Origin: Halobacillus dabanensis
GTDB lineage: Bacteria > Bacillota > Bacilli > Bacillales > Halobacillaceae
NCBI RefSeq assembly: GCF_900114165.1
Contig: NZ_FOSB01000001.1
Coordinates: 310,001-374,000, forward strand
Length of the DNA stretch: 64,000 bases
Direction of reading: 5' to 3'
The position numbers were made by a program, and so were the translations under genes. Within the stretch, counting starts at the first letter, position 1, and every line of letters begins with the position of its first letter. Under the pieces are notes generated by a model. That model was not told the origin of the DNA, ran no database searches, and saw only the letters and a program-made list of their open reading frames with translations. Shown in pieces: positions 17,294-26,712 of this stretch.

Positions 17294-17609
17294 AAAGACA
17301 AAACTCCTTATATGAGTTCTTTTGGTCTTTCCATTTTGCACACCCCTTGGTCCATTGATCTTCATATACGATCGAAAAAGTTACCGTGGTTCCTATATCA
17401 TAAGTGTGAGGAAAGCTATGGAGAGTCTCACTGTGTATATAGTCATGGAACTCATCGTGTAAGCGTGTGATTACTTTCTGTTCCATATGCAAGTATTTCA
17501 AGGAAAGTCTTATGTCCATATAGAGAGGAAGGACACTCATTATAGCCATAAGAAGTAAGCTGAAAGCTGTGATGGTCTCTATCATTGTGAATCCATCAGC
17601 TTTCTTCAA
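17283..17609 (-). CDS. comGE: ComGE, competence minor pseudopilin
   Basis: A 108-residue pilin-like protein with leader 'MKKADGFTMIETITAFSLLL', in which the Gly-Phe and +5 Glu of prepilins are visible. The start is not certain: TTG 17609 fits best, because the leader length is right and it lies just before the TGA of comGD (14-base overlap), though the binding site (CAGGGT) is weak. Two cysteines near the C-terminus (in 'KGCAKW' and 'KEFCLY') could form a disulfide outside the cell. It is part of the DNA-uptake pseudopilus. Confidence 0.8.
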   Translation of the reverse strand: MKKADGFTMIETITAFSLLLMAIMSVLPLYMDIRLSLKYLHMEQKVITRLHDEFHDYIHSETLHSFPHTYDIGTTVTFSIVYEDQWTKGCAKWKDQKNSYKEFCLYAE

Positions 17610-18060
17610 TACGGACCCTGCTCGCGCCAAATGGAAACACGATTGTGAATGTTTTGTTAGGAGCCACAAACTGCATGGAGCCTCCTTGATAAATCATACC
17701 TTTCTGGTTAAAGCGGACAGTAGGTTCTAATGTCAACATATTGATACTCCATCCCTTAGGTAATTTTCTTTTGAAAACATTACGGCGGTTCTTCCTATCA
17801 TGGAGAATATATTCTGTTGAATCCTCGTTGAAAAGAAGTTGGTAGTAAATGTGGTCATTCATTGTCAATGTTTGGGTTAATAACACATCCTCTTTGAATT
17901 GTTGTACAGTTTTAGATGATTGAACATTCAGATATGTCCGATGGTGAAGTGGTAAAATACATGCTAATAGAACAGACCAAAGAAGGAGGACGATCAGCAT
18001 CTCCGATAATGTATAGCCTTCATTCGCTGCTCGCCGGGGCAGAAACGACACCATCTTCAT
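17596..18060 (-). CDS. comGD: ComGD, competence minor pseudopilin
   Basis: A 154-residue pilin-like protein; the leader ends in 'ANEGYTLSEMLIVLLLWSVL', with Gly before the cleavage point and Glu at +5. I start at ATG 18060, about nine bases behind GGAAGTG; the start overlaps comGC by 41 bases. The frame is open to 18201 but that part is antisense or overlapping text without a binding site. The mature part is a beta-rich globular domain typical of minor pseudopilins. Confidence 0.83.
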   Translation of the reverse strand: MKMVSFLPRRAANEGYTLSEMLIVLLLWSVLLACILPLHHRTYLNVQSSKTVQQFKEDVLLTQTLTMNDHIYYQLLFNEDSTEYILHDRKNRRNVFKRKLPKGWSINMLTLEPTVRFNQKGMIYQGGSMQFVAPNKTFTIVFPFGASRVRIEES

Positions 18061-18328
18061 ATTGGAGTTCACTTCCATCTGGGCAAGTACTCTGGGTAAT
18101 ATACCCCTCTGTAATAAGTGTTTGGAGACTTTCAGGGCGTTTAGAGTTATCGATAAAGTAGGCTTCCACTTGGGCTTCTGTCGTTTTGAGTAATGCCTCA
18201 CACCCTTTATCTTTGACGGTCGTACTATTTTTCGACATGTTAGGAATAGTGATGATCAAAAGTACAGAAATGACAAGCAGGACGATGAGCATTTCAATCA
18301 GGGTAAATCCTCTTTCATTATTCAACAT
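18020..18328 (-). CDS. comGC: ComGC, major competence pseudopilin
   Basis: A 102-residue prepilin and the main building block of the competence pilus. 'NERGFTLIEMLIVLLVISVL' has the complete class 3 signal: Gly-Phe cleavage site, N-methyl-Phe and +5 Glu. Cys47 (KGCEALL) and the Cys in 'TQSTCPDGSE' match the disulfide pair of B. subtilis ComGC. Start ATG 18328 lies behind AGGAGTTTACATC. It follows comGB after 17 bases. Confidence 0.93.
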   Translation of the reverse strand: MLNNERGFTLIEMLIVLLVISVLLIITIPNMSKNSTTVKDKGCEALLKTTEAQVEAYFIDNSKRPESLQTLITEGYITQSTCPDGSELQYEDGVVSAPASSE

Positions 18329-18345
18329 GATGTAAACTCCTTTTT

Positions 18346-19398
18346 TTATATTTGATTCATCCATTGGTAGAGAGGGAGCATGATGGATGCATAGATACTG
18401 ATGATCACAATAGCGATAATAATAAAAAATATGGGTTGAATTAGATGGAGCCACGAATTGATTTTTTGCTCGATATATTCCATGAAGAAATCGGAGAGCA
18501 TCTCTAATTCATCTTTTAAAGCCTGGATATCATTCGTATGATGAAAAATGTTAGTGAGTTCTTTTCTGAACAAGGAACATTGATAAATTGCTTGAGCAAA
18601 GCTCTTTCCTTGGGATAATTCAGCCAAAATGATATTGCTGTAATGGGACAATATGTCATATTTTTTATGTTGTTCCATCAATTCTATCGCTTCTTTTAGT
18701 GTCAACCCGGCTTGGAGGAGTGAGTAGAGGTGAGTCGTAAACAACAACGATAACAAAAAGGATTGGTAAATTTTTAGTGGAGGGATATTCTCGTACAGAG
18801 AAATTTTTTTTGATAAGTCTAAACGGGGTAAAATAAACACAAATGCTAACAGTAAGAGGATAATAAATACTGCTATTCCTCCTAGTGTATTTAATACAAA
18901 GATCATGGCGTTCATGAGTGTTAGGTTTTGATTATTTTGACCTTCGAAGAGAGTAATGAAATTCGGCATCACTGTTTTTTGCATTACGGTGAAAGCTATG
19001 ACTAAGAATATAAAAAGGAAAATGGGATATCGGATAACTCTTAATAATTTTTGTTTGTATTTTTGTTTCATTTCTAACAAGTCTTTGCACTGTATAAAGC
19101 ATTTCGGCAAATCGTAATGGGTATGGCTAAAATAAAGGAAGTTAGTCACGGTCTGGGATAAATGAGCTTTCTCACAAGCGATATGAAAAGGAGCGCCAGC
19201 ACGAAGGTGAGCTTCAATTATTGCTGACGTAGGCTTTAGCTTTATATCCCATCCTGTCATTTTCAAAGCATCGAGTAATGGATAGCCTTTTTCTAATATG
19301 TGACTCAAACGTTTGAAAAAATTGATTTGGTGCTGAATGGATAAACGGGGATTATTTTTTTGGTTCCACTTCATTTTCAGGAATGAAGCCGAGAGCAT
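18346..19398 (-). CDS. comGB: ComGB, competence pilus platform protein
   Basis: A 350-residue type II secretion F-like (GspF/PilC) inner membrane platform protein. It has two repeated cytoplasmic helical halves separated by three membrane segments: about 120-145, 170-192 and the C-terminal 318-345. It is the membrane partner of the ATPase ComGA. The start, ATG 19398, has a strong AAGGAGGAAAGC site that lies within the end of comGA, so the genes overlap by 47 bases and are translationally linked. Confidence 0.92.
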   Translation of the reverse strand: MLSASFLKMKWNQKNNPRLSIQHQINFFKRLSHILEKGYPLLDALKMTGWDIKLKPTSAIIEAHLRAGAPFHIACEKAHLSQTVTNFLYFSHTHYDLPKCFIQCKDLLEMKQKYKQKLLRVIRYPIFLFIFLVIAFTVMQKTVMPNFITLFEGQNNQNLTLMNAMIFVLNTLGGIAVFIILLLLAFVFILPRLDLSKKISLYENIPPLKIYQSFLLSLLFTTHLYSLLQAGLTLKEAIELMEQHKKYDILSHYSNIILAELSQGKSFAQAIYQCSLFRKELTNIFHHTNDIQALKDELEMLSDFFMEYIEQKINSWLHLIQPIFFIIIAIVIISIYASIMLPLYQWMNQI

Positions 19399-20362
19399 AT
19401 GCTTTCCTCCTTAAGTGCATGAAATCTGAAAAGATTATGTTGGTAGATGGGTCTCCTTGAATCGCTTTTTGAAGGGTAGAGCCTTCTAACAATTCTAAGA
19501 TGGCTGCTCTATTCGGTAAATGGTCACCCCCTTCAACCGGGACTAGTTGCTGCGAGGCGATAGCGATCATTGATTGTTCCAATTCTGCTTGTTGAATGTT
19601 CATCTCCTTAAGTCGATGGATTGTACCTATTGCGTTCCGGGCATGGATGGTACTGATGACCAGATGTCCACTTAATGCAGCTCGGAAGGCAAACTGTGCT
19701 GTGGCTCTGTCGCGAATTTCACCAACCATTAAGAGGTCAGGATCATGACGTAAGGCCGCCTTTAAACCAGTATCATAGGTAATGCCGGCCCTTTCATTTA
19801 CTTGAACCTGTATTATGTTGTTTAAATTCTTTTCAATTGGATCTTCTAAGGTGATAGCTTGGAAGGAACTTTGGGTTATGAGAGATTGAAGAAGAGCATA
19901 AAGGGTAGTGGTCTTCCCGCTTCCTGTCGGTCCAGTGAAGAGGATCATACCGCTTCTATAATGTAGCCATTTCTGGATATTCATCAATTGGTAAGGAAAA
20001 AGGAAGAGCTGTTCGAGCGGAGTGTGGTCCATTGGGCGAAGGATACGGATAGCAAGACTCTCTGTACCGGTGATCGGTAGGGTAGATAAACGAAGGTCGA
20101 AGATGGATTGATTAGATCGATGCTGCAAGGTACCATTCTGCGGACGTTTTTGTTCGCCAATATCCATTCCTGATGTGAATTTGAAATAGGAAAGCATTTT
20201 TTCGTACATTGGTAAAGGTAAGGCGGAATGGAAAATTCTGTTGCCATGGATGCGGAAGTGAACGGAGGTGGTTTCCCCATAAGGAGAAAAATGGATGTCT
20301 GAAGCGCTCTGCTGGATTGCGGATACAATCAGATTATGAACGTGGTTGGCAATGGAATTCAA
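19352..20362 (-). CDS. comGA: ComGA, competence pilus assembly ATPase
   Basis: Traffic ATPase (GspE/PilB type) of 336 residues that drives pseudopilus assembly for DNA uptake. Walker A GPTGSGKT is at about 144-151, an Asp-box-like 'TLEDPIEKNL' follows, then Walker B 'DLLMVGEIRDRATA' and the His box 'GHLVISTIHARNAIGT'. The start is a TTG: 20362 lies eight bases behind AAGGGGTG, while the TTG at 20368 is too close to it. It is first in the seven-gene comG operon. I looked for ComK boxes (AAAA-N5-TTTT) upstream and found only a degraded one. Confidence 0.93.
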   Translation of the reverse strand: MNSIANHVHNLIVSAIQQSASDIHFSPYGETTSVHFRIHGNRIFHSALPLPMYEKMLSYFKFTSGMDIGEQKRPQNGTLQHRSNQSIFDLRLSTLPITGTESLAIRILRPMDHTPLEQLFLFPYQLMNIQKWLHYRSGMILFTGPTGSGKTTTLYALLQSLITQSSFQAITLEDPIEKNLNNIIQVQVNERAGITYDTGLKAALRHDPDLLMVGEIRDRATAQFAFRAALSGHLVISTIHARNAIGTIHRLKEMNIQQAELEQSMIAIASQQLVPVEGGDHLPNRAAILELLEGSTLQKAIQGDPSTNIIFSDFMHLRRKAYALGFIPENEVEPKK

Positions 20363-20548
20363 ATACAAATCACCCCTTTTTTATATTTTGACAATATATA
20401 TCATTCGACATAAAAGGTGAAATTCCTGCTCTATTTTCAATATTGTTATAACAGAGGACATTTTCTTCAACAACCCTCGCATATTTCTCTACTTCCATAT
20501 ACAATAACACCAACATTATTATACATTATTTATATAGGAGGAGTTTTT

Positions 20549-21031
20549 TTGATTTATCTTGTAGGATTTATGGGCAGTGGAAAATCAACAGTTGCCGAAC
20601 AGCTTAGTCGCAAATTGGGCATGCCGTACATAGAAATGGATGAGGAAATAGAAAAACAAGAGGGGCTCAGTATATCAGAAATGTTTGCAACACAAGGGGA
20701 GTCATTTTTCAGAGAAAAAGAGACATCTTTCTTGAGAGGGATATCAAAAGATGTAATCGTATCAACCGGTGGTGGTATCATCCTTTCAAAGGACAATCGG
20801 CATCTTTTAAAATCAGGAACAGTCATATATTTAAAAGCTGAGTGGGAGACCATTGTTAAGCGCTTAAGGGAGGATACAAATCGTCCTTTATGGAAGGGAG
20901 ACGAACAAGAGAAGAAAAATCGCTTTGAATCTCGCTTGGCACTTTATGATGAAGTGGCTGATGAAATTGTTTCTGTGGATGAGCGAACCCCGTGTGAAAT
21001 TGCTGTAGATATTCAGAAACGTATAAAATGA
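20549..21031 (+). CDS. aroK: Shikimate kinase
   Basis: Phosphorylates shikimate at O3 with ATP in the aromatic amino acid pathway. The 160-residue P-loop kinase has Walker A GFMGSGKST at 6-14, the shikimate-binding 'EMDEEIEK' and 'STGGGI', and the lid Arg in 'NRPLW'. The frame is open to 20417, but TTG 20549 behind AGGAGGAG gives the standard protein length. A TTGACA-N17-TAAAAG sequence (20388-20416) is a possible sigma-A promoter. The gene is divergent from comG, as in B. subtilis. aroQ, another step of the pathway, lies 15 kb downstream. Confidence 0.93.
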   Translation: MIYLVGFMGSGKSTVAEQLSRKLGMPYIEMDEEIEKQEGLSISEMFATQGESFFREKETSFLRGISKDVIVSTGGGIILSKDNRHLLKSGTVIYLKAEWETIVKRLREDTNRPLWKGDEQEKKNRFESRLALYDEVADEIVSVDERTPCEIAVDIQKRIK

Positions 21032-21083
21032 GGAAATTCCTAGCATACTAAAAGCAAAAGTATGTACAAAAGAGGGGATTTTC

Positions 21084-21269
21084 ATGAACCAGAACGACTA
21101 TGTAAAATTTTTGACAGAAGAAATGGTCAAGTATATGCACATGTCCAAAGAAGAAAAACAAAAAAGGAAGGATGCTAAACCTTCAAAGAAATCTTCTTTC
21201 TATTGGTTTGGAATCCTTCCCTTCGCTTTCAAGATGCTCAGGAGAAAACGCAAAATCACCAATCATTGA
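21084..21269 (+). CDS. yqzE: YqzE family protein
   Basis: A 61-residue protein with 'QNDYVKFLTEEMVKYMHMSK' followed by a very basic stretch and a short hydrophobic segment (about 39-50), matching the YqzE family that accompanies comG in Bacillus. In B. subtilis yqzE is reported in the competence regulon; here it lies behind aroK with its own binding site (AGAGGGGA) and no visible ComK box. Function unknown. Confidence 0.82.
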   Translation: MNQNDYVKFLTEEMVKYMHMSKEEKQKRKDAKPSKKSSFYWFGILPFAFKMLRRKRKITNH

Positions 21270-21279
21270 AAAGGTAAGA

Positions 21280-21310
21280 AAAGCCGCTGATTTATTTCAG
21301 AGGCTTTTTT
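21280..21310 (+). terminator. Terminator after yqzE
   Basis: AAGCCGCTGA pairs with TCAGAGGCTT (one mismatch) around TTTATT, followed by seven T residues. Confidence 0.85.
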
Positions 21311-21379
21311 TGTCTTCACTATTTCCTCTGTGCAGGGTTTTTCCGTGTTTGATGGAATTTACAAAAACTTAAAAGAATG

Positions 21380-22186
21380 TTAATGGTAAATCCATTGAGC
21401 ACTCGTATCTTGAGAGATGTAAAAGAGACCTCCATTGATTACCTCCATTTCTATATAAGGTTTATACCGGTTATCAATTTGCTCTCGTTCTTTCGTAAAA
21501 GATTCCAGATCGATATCCTCTGATTCATAAAAAGACTCAAGAAGTTTTTTTTCTTTTTCCAAGTGATGGAGAGAGTCTATAGCCCATTCATTATCAAGAG
21601 AGGAGACATATGTTTCGATGTGTCGCTCCATACGCTTATATGCACTTGTGAGGGATATCACTGGTGACATCGGAAAGGTGTAATCAGAGACTTTTGTTTC
21701 GAAATCGATGTTTTGAATCTTATCCATCATCCCGAGCATCATTGTCCCATGGATTAAATTGATCCCTATCGAAATTGGCTCATCTTTCGCTTTTTTACCT
21801 CGATAGTGCAGGAGAGCATTAACGATGAGCCAAGGACTCATCGCCTTGTTTCGGCCACTTATTTCCCGAACAACCTCATAAAGGCGGGCAGTTCGGCCTT
21901 TTTGGATGGCCGTATTATAAAGGGTGTGTAGTTTAGGAGTTCCAGCATGTAAGTAGATACCGCCGTTTTTCTTTTGTTCTGTATCCGTGAAGGTAAGCTG
22001 CATAGGAGCTCCTTCTCTGTTCATTTTTTTCATGTAATGCCAGTAAAAAGGGCGGTTCATAATTTCTTCATCCATCTCACACGTTAACTGGATGGTAAAG
22101 TGGGAATGATGATCGTTGACAATGGAACATCCATAAGATAGAAAGAATTGCTTCACAAATGATGTGTAGCGGTTGGCGGTGTTCAA
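21380..22186 (-). CDS. yqhG: YqhG family protein
   Basis: A 268-residue cytoplasmic protein of the YqhG family, of unknown function, that is always linked to the YqhH helicase in Bacillaceae. The C-terminal third (about 200-250) is a charged coiled-coil-like helix ('LEKEKKLLESFYESED'). Translation starts at TTG 22186, eight bases behind AGGAGAG; the TTGA overlaps the TGA stop of yqhH, so the two proteins are made together. It may act with the helicase as a clamp or adaptor, but that is inference. Confidence 0.88.
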   Translation of the reverse strand: MNTANRYTSFVKQFFLSYGCSIVNDHHSHFTIQLTCEMDEEIMNRPFYWHYMKKMNREGAPMQLTFTDTEQKKNGGIYLHAGTPKLHTLYNTAIQKGRTARLYEVVREISGRNKAMSPWLIVNALLHYRGKKAKDEPISIGINLIHGTMMLGMMDKIQNIDFETKVSDYTFPMSPVISLTSAYKRMERHIETYVSSLDNEWAIDSLHHLEKEKKLLESFYESEDIDLESFTKEREQIDNRYKPYIEMEVINGGLFYISQDTSAQWIYH

Positions 22187-23826
22187 CTTGATTCTCTCCT
22201 TTCATTAACCGTATGCTCAACATAACTGACAAGGTTGCTCAATTTGATATCGACTTCTCCTTGACTGTCCGATTGTTTTAAAATGGATTGGATTTGTTGA
22301 TCAAAGCTTCCTCCTGGAATCTGCTCCAAAATATGATCTAAATCACCAACAGCATTTTTGAACATCTCGATTTTTTCATAAAGCATTTTCATAATGTGAT
22401 CTTCTATTGTATCTTTGACAGCGAAATTATAGATCTTCACATCGTGCTCCTGACCAAATCGGTGGATACGACCAATTCGTTGTTCCAGCCTCATCGGATT
22501 CCAGGGTAGGTCGTAGTTGATCATATGATGACAGAATTGCAGGTTGATTCCCTCACCGCCAGCTTCTGTAGCTACCATTACTTGAGCTTTATTCTGGAAT
22601 AGTTGCTTCATCCAATCCCGTTTGCTTTTATTGAATTTACCATTGAATGGAACCGAGGTAATCCCATGTTGTTGTAGATACCACTGCAAATAAAATTGGG
22701 TAGCCCGGTACTCAGTGAATATTATGAATTTCTCCTCTGTTTTTTCAATCAACTCTGCCATCTTTTTGGCTTTTACATGGTGAGGAAGTTGACCGATGGC
22801 TTCAATGTATTCATCATATACCTTTGCTTTTTCCTCTGGGGCATTTTTTTTCAGTTGTTTTAATGACATATAACAAGCCTCTCTCGAAGAACAAAGTTCT
22901 TTGGCTAAAGTCAGCCATGTAAAAGAAGGATGGTTTGCTTTTAGGGCTTCTAGTTTCTGATACATCGCTGTTTCCTCTTCTGTAAAAGAAAGGAGCTCAT
23001 TGACGACTTTTCTTTTGGATGAGTCTAATCCGGTATCTTTTCTTCTATTACGGATCATCAAGTGGCCAACAAGAGAGTGAATATGTTGGATGTTATCCTC
23101 TTCCTCCGCATTCTTTTGGTATTTCTTTTTAAAATCAGTCAAATTGCCTAGATATCCGGGTTTTAAAATGGATACTAGATTAAAAAGGTCACTCAGCTTG
23201 TTTTGGATCGGTGTCGCTGTCAGCAATAAGCAATATGTTTTCTTTAGAGATTGGACAAACTGATAGTTCTTTGTTTTATGATTTTTTAGTTTATGAGCTT
23301 CATCGATAATAATGAGGTCATAATCGATAGATAGAATCTCTTCTCGATGATTTTCCCGCTTAGCCATATCAATAGAAGTGACCGTTACATCCCATTCTTT
23401 CCATGAGGCCTGCTTTTTGCGAGGGGAAGCGGCCTGGATGTAAAATTTTTCGTTAAGCTCCTGAATCCATTGGTTCACAAGCGACGCAGGTGTCAATATA
23501 AGTATTTTTTTCGCTCTCCCTCTCACCATATATTCTTTTAGGATGAGCCCTGCTTCCAGTGTTTTCCCTAAACCTACTTCATCTGCAAGAATTGCACGCC
23601 CATTCATTTGATGGACAACTGTTTCTGCAGCTTCTACCTGATGCTCCATAAAATTGACATGTGGTAGGTGGTCAAGAGAAAGTAAACCTTCGAACTTTGG
23701 TACTGTTTTAAATTGAGCCGCTTGATGCGCAAGCTTAAAACCATCCCAAGTTGCTAATTTGTCGGGGTGGTCTAAGTTTTCTTGAAGTGTTTGAATAAAT
23801 GAATGGTCTGGACGTATTTCTAACAT
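22183..23826 (-). CDS. yqhH: SNF2-family ATP-dependent helicase YqhH
   Basis: A 547-residue SNF2/RapA-like translocase. Motif I is 'ADEVGLGKTLEAG' (about 82-94), motif Ia 'ILTPASLVNQW', motif II DEAH within 'IIIDEAHKLKN', motif III 'LLLTATPIQN', motif V 'ATEAGGEGINLQ' and motif VI 'QRIGRIHRFGQ'. No extra DNA-binding domain is visible. Homologues are thought to remodel protein-nucleic acid complexes such as stalled RNA polymerase; its own substrate is unknown. It is the first gene of the yqhH-yqhG pair and divergent from the gcv operon. Confidence 0.92.
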   Translation of the reverse strand: MLEIRPDHSFIQTLQENLDHPDKLATWDGFKLAHQAAQFKTVPKFEGLLSLDHLPHVNFMEHQVEAAETVVHQMNGRAILADEVGLGKTLEAGLILKEYMVRGRAKKILILTPASLVNQWIQELNEKFYIQAASPRKKQASWKEWDVTVTSIDMAKRENHREEILSIDYDLIIIDEAHKLKNHKTKNYQFVQSLKKTYCLLLTATPIQNKLSDLFNLVSILKPGYLGNLTDFKKKYQKNAEEEDNIQHIHSLVGHLMIRNRRKDTGLDSSKRKVVNELLSFTEEETAMYQKLEALKANHPSFTWLTLAKELCSSREACYMSLKQLKKNAPEEKAKVYDEYIEAIGQLPHHVKAKKMAELIEKTEEKFIIFTEYRATQFYLQWYLQQHGITSVPFNGKFNKSKRDWMKQLFQNKAQVMVATEAGGEGINLQFCHHMINYDLPWNPMRLEQRIGRIHRFGQEHDVKIYNFAVKDTIEDHIMKMLYEKIEMFKNAVGDLDHILEQIPGGSFDQQIQSILKQSDSQGEVDIKLSNLVSYVEHTVNERRESS

Positions 23827-23984
23827 GCGTATATCCCCTCCATCATTCTGAATGATAAAAGATTGTGAATAATTGTAGAATTTTCATGTCTTTTGTGAAT
23901 GCTGCGTGATATAATGGGGCTGCAAATAACCATAATCTATGGAAACGTTACACATTAGTATGCCCGGTAAAATCTAGAAGAATA

Positions 23985-24211
23985 CGAAAGCGAATGACTG
24001 TAGAGGGAGAGACTACTTTTGTAGCGCCGAAGGAGCAAACAAGGAATTGTGAATCTCTCAGGCAAAAAGACCTCTATAGGACGCAACTCTGGAGAGTGTT
24101 TGCAAAATGTATGCAAACCACCCAAGAAGCAAGCGCCAGGGATTTTCCGGCGTGAAACTTTCTGGTGAAATGGACAGAGACTCCCGTATAAGCGGAAGAG
24201 TCTCTTTTTTT
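23985..24211 (+). ncRNA. Tandem glycine riboswitch controlling gcvT-gcvPA-gcvPB
   Basis: Two glycine aptamers in series. The first (about 23995-24082) has 'GGGAGAGACTAC', 'GCGCCGAAGGAGCAA' and 'CTCTCAGGCAAAAAGAC'. The second (about 24083-24180) has 'AACTCTGGAGAG', 'ACCCAAGAAGCAAG' and 'TTTCTGGTGAAATGGACAG'. The 3' end of aptamer two runs into a terminator (24176-24211), so glycine binding should free the operon from termination, an ON switch for glycine breakdown. Identification is from conserved core sequence and position directly before gcvT. Confidence 0.95.
24176..24211 (+). terminator. Expression-platform terminator of the glycine riboswitch
   Basis: AGAGACTC and GAGTCTCT form a perfect stem with a long loop, then seven T residues. 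The 5' strand of the stem overlaps the closing bases of the second aptamer. Confidence 0.9.
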
Positions 24212-24242
24212 ATGGGCTAAAAAGTTCTTAAGGAGTGGTTGG

Positions 24243-25343
24243 ATGACAGATTTGAAGCGCACACCTTTATTCCATGAATATAAGAAGCTTGGTGCGAAAA
24301 CGATTGACTTCGGCGGATGGGATTTGCCTGTTCAGTTCTCAAGCATCAAGGAAGAGCATGAGGCAACTAGAACCGCTGCAGGATTGTTTGACGTATCCCA
24401 TATGGCTGAAGTGATGGTCGAAGGTACGGACAGTTTGAACTTTTTACAAAAAATGCTTACGAATGATGTTTCTAAACTTGAACCAGGAAAGGCGCAATAT
24501 ACGATTATGTGCTATGAAGATGGAGGCACAGTCGATGATTTAATCGTCTATCACCTGGCTGAGAATAAATATCTACTAGTTGTCAACGCAGCAAACCGTT
24601 CCAAAGATTTTGAATGGCTGAAGGAACATCAGGAAGGCGATGTTACGATCGAAGATGTTTCGGATGAATACGTACAGCTGGCGATCCAGGGGCCAAGGGC
24701 GGAAGAAGCTCTCCAAACCCTTACGGATGTCGATTTATCCAGCATTAAATTTTTCCGGTTCCGTCAAGATGTCTCTTTAAAAGGAATCAAAGGAAAAGCT
24801 CTTGTTTCCCGGACAGGATACACAGGCGAAGACGGATTTGAAATATATTTGCAGGCAGACTCTGGAGCTGACCTGTGGCAAGCAGTTTTGAATGCGGGAG
24901 AACCTCTAGGTTTGAAGCCTGTTGGGCTTGGTGCCCGCGACACCCTTCGGTTTGAAGCGAACCTTGCGCTTTATGGTCAGGAGTTGAGTGAAGACATCAC
25001 ACCGATTGAAGCAGGATTGAATTTTGCTGTGAAAATTAAAAAAGATGGCGACTTTATCGGTAAGGAAGTCTTGAAAAAGCAAAAGGAAGAAGGACCATCC
25101 CGGAAACTTGTCGGCATTGAAATGATTGATAAAGGGATACCGCGGACGCATTATGATGTTTTAGATGGAGAAGAAGTCATCGGCTTCATAACAACTGGTA
25201 CACAATCGCCAACACTAGGTAAAAACGTCGGCCTTGCTTTGATTAAGACTGCATACGCAGAGGAAGGTACGGAGGTAACTGTTCAAGTTAGAAAACGGCG
25301 GTTAAAAGCAAAAGTCGTAAAGACACCATTCTATAAACGATAA
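24243..25343 (+). CDS. gcvT: Glycine cleavage system T protein (aminomethyltransferase)
   Basis: Transfers the methylene group from aminomethyl-lipoyl H protein to tetrahydrofolate and releases ammonia. The 366 residues include the folate-binding N-terminal region ('[10 protein letters not shown]', '[10 protein letters not shown]') and the C-terminal GCV_T barrel ('[20 protein letters not shown]'). ATG 24243 lies behind AAGGAGTGG. It is the first gene of the gcvT-gcvPA-gcvPB operon under the glycine riboswitch. The H protein gene is not in this window. Confidence 0.97.
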   Translation: MTDLKRTPLFHEYKKLGAKTIDFGGWDLPVQFSSIKEEHEATRTAAGLFDVSHMAEVMVEGTDSLNFLQKMLTNDVSKLEPGKAQYTIMCYEDGGTVDDLIVYHLAENKYLLVVNAANRSKDFEWLKEHQEGDVTIEDVSDEYVQLAIQGPRAEEALQTLTDVDLSSIKFFRFRQDVSLKGIKGKALVSRTGYTGEDGFEIYLQADSGADLWQAVLNAGEPLGLKPVGLGARDTLRFEANLALYGQELSEDITPIEAGLNFAVKIKKDGDFIGKEVLKKQKEEGPSRKLVGIEMIDKGIPRTHYDVLDGEEVIGFITTGTQSPTLGKNVGLALIKTAYAEEGTEVTVQVRKRRLKAKVVKTPFYKR

Positions 25344-25362
25344 ACAGAGAGGGAGACTCAGT

Positions 25363-26712
25363 ATGGAATTCCGTTATTTGCCAATGACAGAAAGAGATAA
25401 AAGCGAAATGCTTAAAAGAATCGGAGTGGAACATTCAGATGATTTATTTTCCGATATCCCTGAAAATGTCCGTTTTAAGGGAGACCTGGATATACAGGAA
25501 CCAAAGAATGAATATCAGCTGATGAGAGAATTGACAGAATTAGCTTCCCGGAATGTAAATCTGAAATCACATACTTCCTTTCTAGGCGCAGGGGTATATG
25601 ATCATTACATTCCGTCCATTGTTGATCATGTCATTTCCAGATCAGAGTTTTATACGGCTTACACCCCTTATCAGCCTGAGATCTCCCAGGGGGAATTGCA
25701 GGCGATTTTTGAGTTCCAGACGATGATTTGTGAATTGACAGGCATGGATGTTGCAAACTCATCGATGTATGACGGCGGTACAGCTTTAGCGGAGGCAGTG
25801 AATCTTTCAGCAGGTCAGACAAAGAAAAAGAAGGTGCTCGTATCAAAGGCCATTCATCCAGAATCCCTTGCAGTCATTCATTCTTATGTGAAGGGGCCTG
25901 GAGTGGAAGTGGTGGAAATCGAACACCAGGACGGAAAAACCGACCTAGAACAATTGGAGCGGGAGCTTGATGAAAATACTGCAAGCGTCGTAGTTCAATA
26001 CCCGAATTTTTTCGGCCAAATTGAACCATTAGATGAGATTCGCTCGCTTGTCGACACTCAGAAGAAAGCAATGATGATTACCTCAAGTAACCCATTAGCT
26101 CTTGGGTACATAACACCTCCAGGAGAGTTTGGCGCGGATATCGTCGTAGGTGATGCCCAAGTGTTTGGTATTCCAGCACAATATGGAGGACCTCACTGTG
26201 GGTATTTTGCGACAACGAAGAAACTTATGCGTAAGGTTCCTGGGCGTCTTGTCGGGCAAACAGTTGATGAAGAAGGGCGCAGAGGGTTCGTACTAACTCT
26301 ACAAGCACGAGAACAACACATCCGCCGTGACAAGGCTACCTCCAATATTTGTTCAAACCAAGCACTGAATGCACTCGCTTCATCTGTTGCTATGTCCTCA
26401 TTAGGTAAGCAAGGTTTGAAAAAGGTGGCCTGGATGAATATCCAAAAAGCTTCTTATATGAAAGAACAATTAAAACTAAACGGTTTTGATATCGCTTATA
26501 ATGGAGCGTTTTTTAATGAAATTGTTGTTGATTTAAAACGTAATGTGTCGGAAGTAAACCGAGAACTCCTGACTCGTGGAATCATTGGTGGATATGATCT
26601 AGGGCAGGTGGATGAGCAGTTGGAAGGTTTCATGTTAGTGGCGGTTACGGAAATACGTTCGAAAAAAGAAATAGACACATTCGTCAAGGAGATGGGGGAT
26701 CTACATGAGTAA
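25363..26712 (+). CDS. gcvPA: Glycine dehydrogenase (decarboxylating) subunit 1
   Basis: N-terminal half of the split P protein that decarboxylates glycine with pyridoxal phosphate. It has 449 residues, normal for the two-subunit form, with '[17 protein letters not shown]' and '[20 protein letters not shown]' near the N-terminus. The PLP lysine is in the other subunit. It starts at ATG 25363 behind GAGAGGGAG, 19 bases after gcvT, and overlaps gcvPB by eight bases. Confidence 0.97.
   Translation: MEFRYLPMTERDKSEMLKRIGVEHSDDLFSDIPENVRFKGDLDIQEPKNEYQLMRELTELASRNVNLKSHTSFLGAGVYDHYIPSIVDHVISRSEFYTAYTPYQPEISQGELQAIFEFQTMICELTGMDVANSSMYDGGTALAEAVNLSAGQTKKKKVLVSKAIHPESLAVIHSYVKGPGVEVVEIEHQDGKTDLEQLERELDENTASVVVQYPNFFGQIEPLDEIRSLVDTQKKAMMITSSNPLALGYITPPGEFGADIVVGDAQVFGIPAQYGGPHCGYFATTKKLMRKVPGRLVGQTVDEEGRRGFVLTLQAREQHIRRDKATSNICSNQALNALASSVAMSSLGKQGLKKVAWMNIQKASYMKEQLKLNGFDIAYNGAFFNEIVVDLKRNVSEVNRELLTRGIIGGYDLGQVDEQLEGFMLVAVTEIRSKKEIDTFVKEMGDLHE

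Noticed and set aside
20369-20548. ComK box between comGA and aroK
   Set aside because: Only a degraded AAAA-N5-AATT match; not enough to list as a feature.
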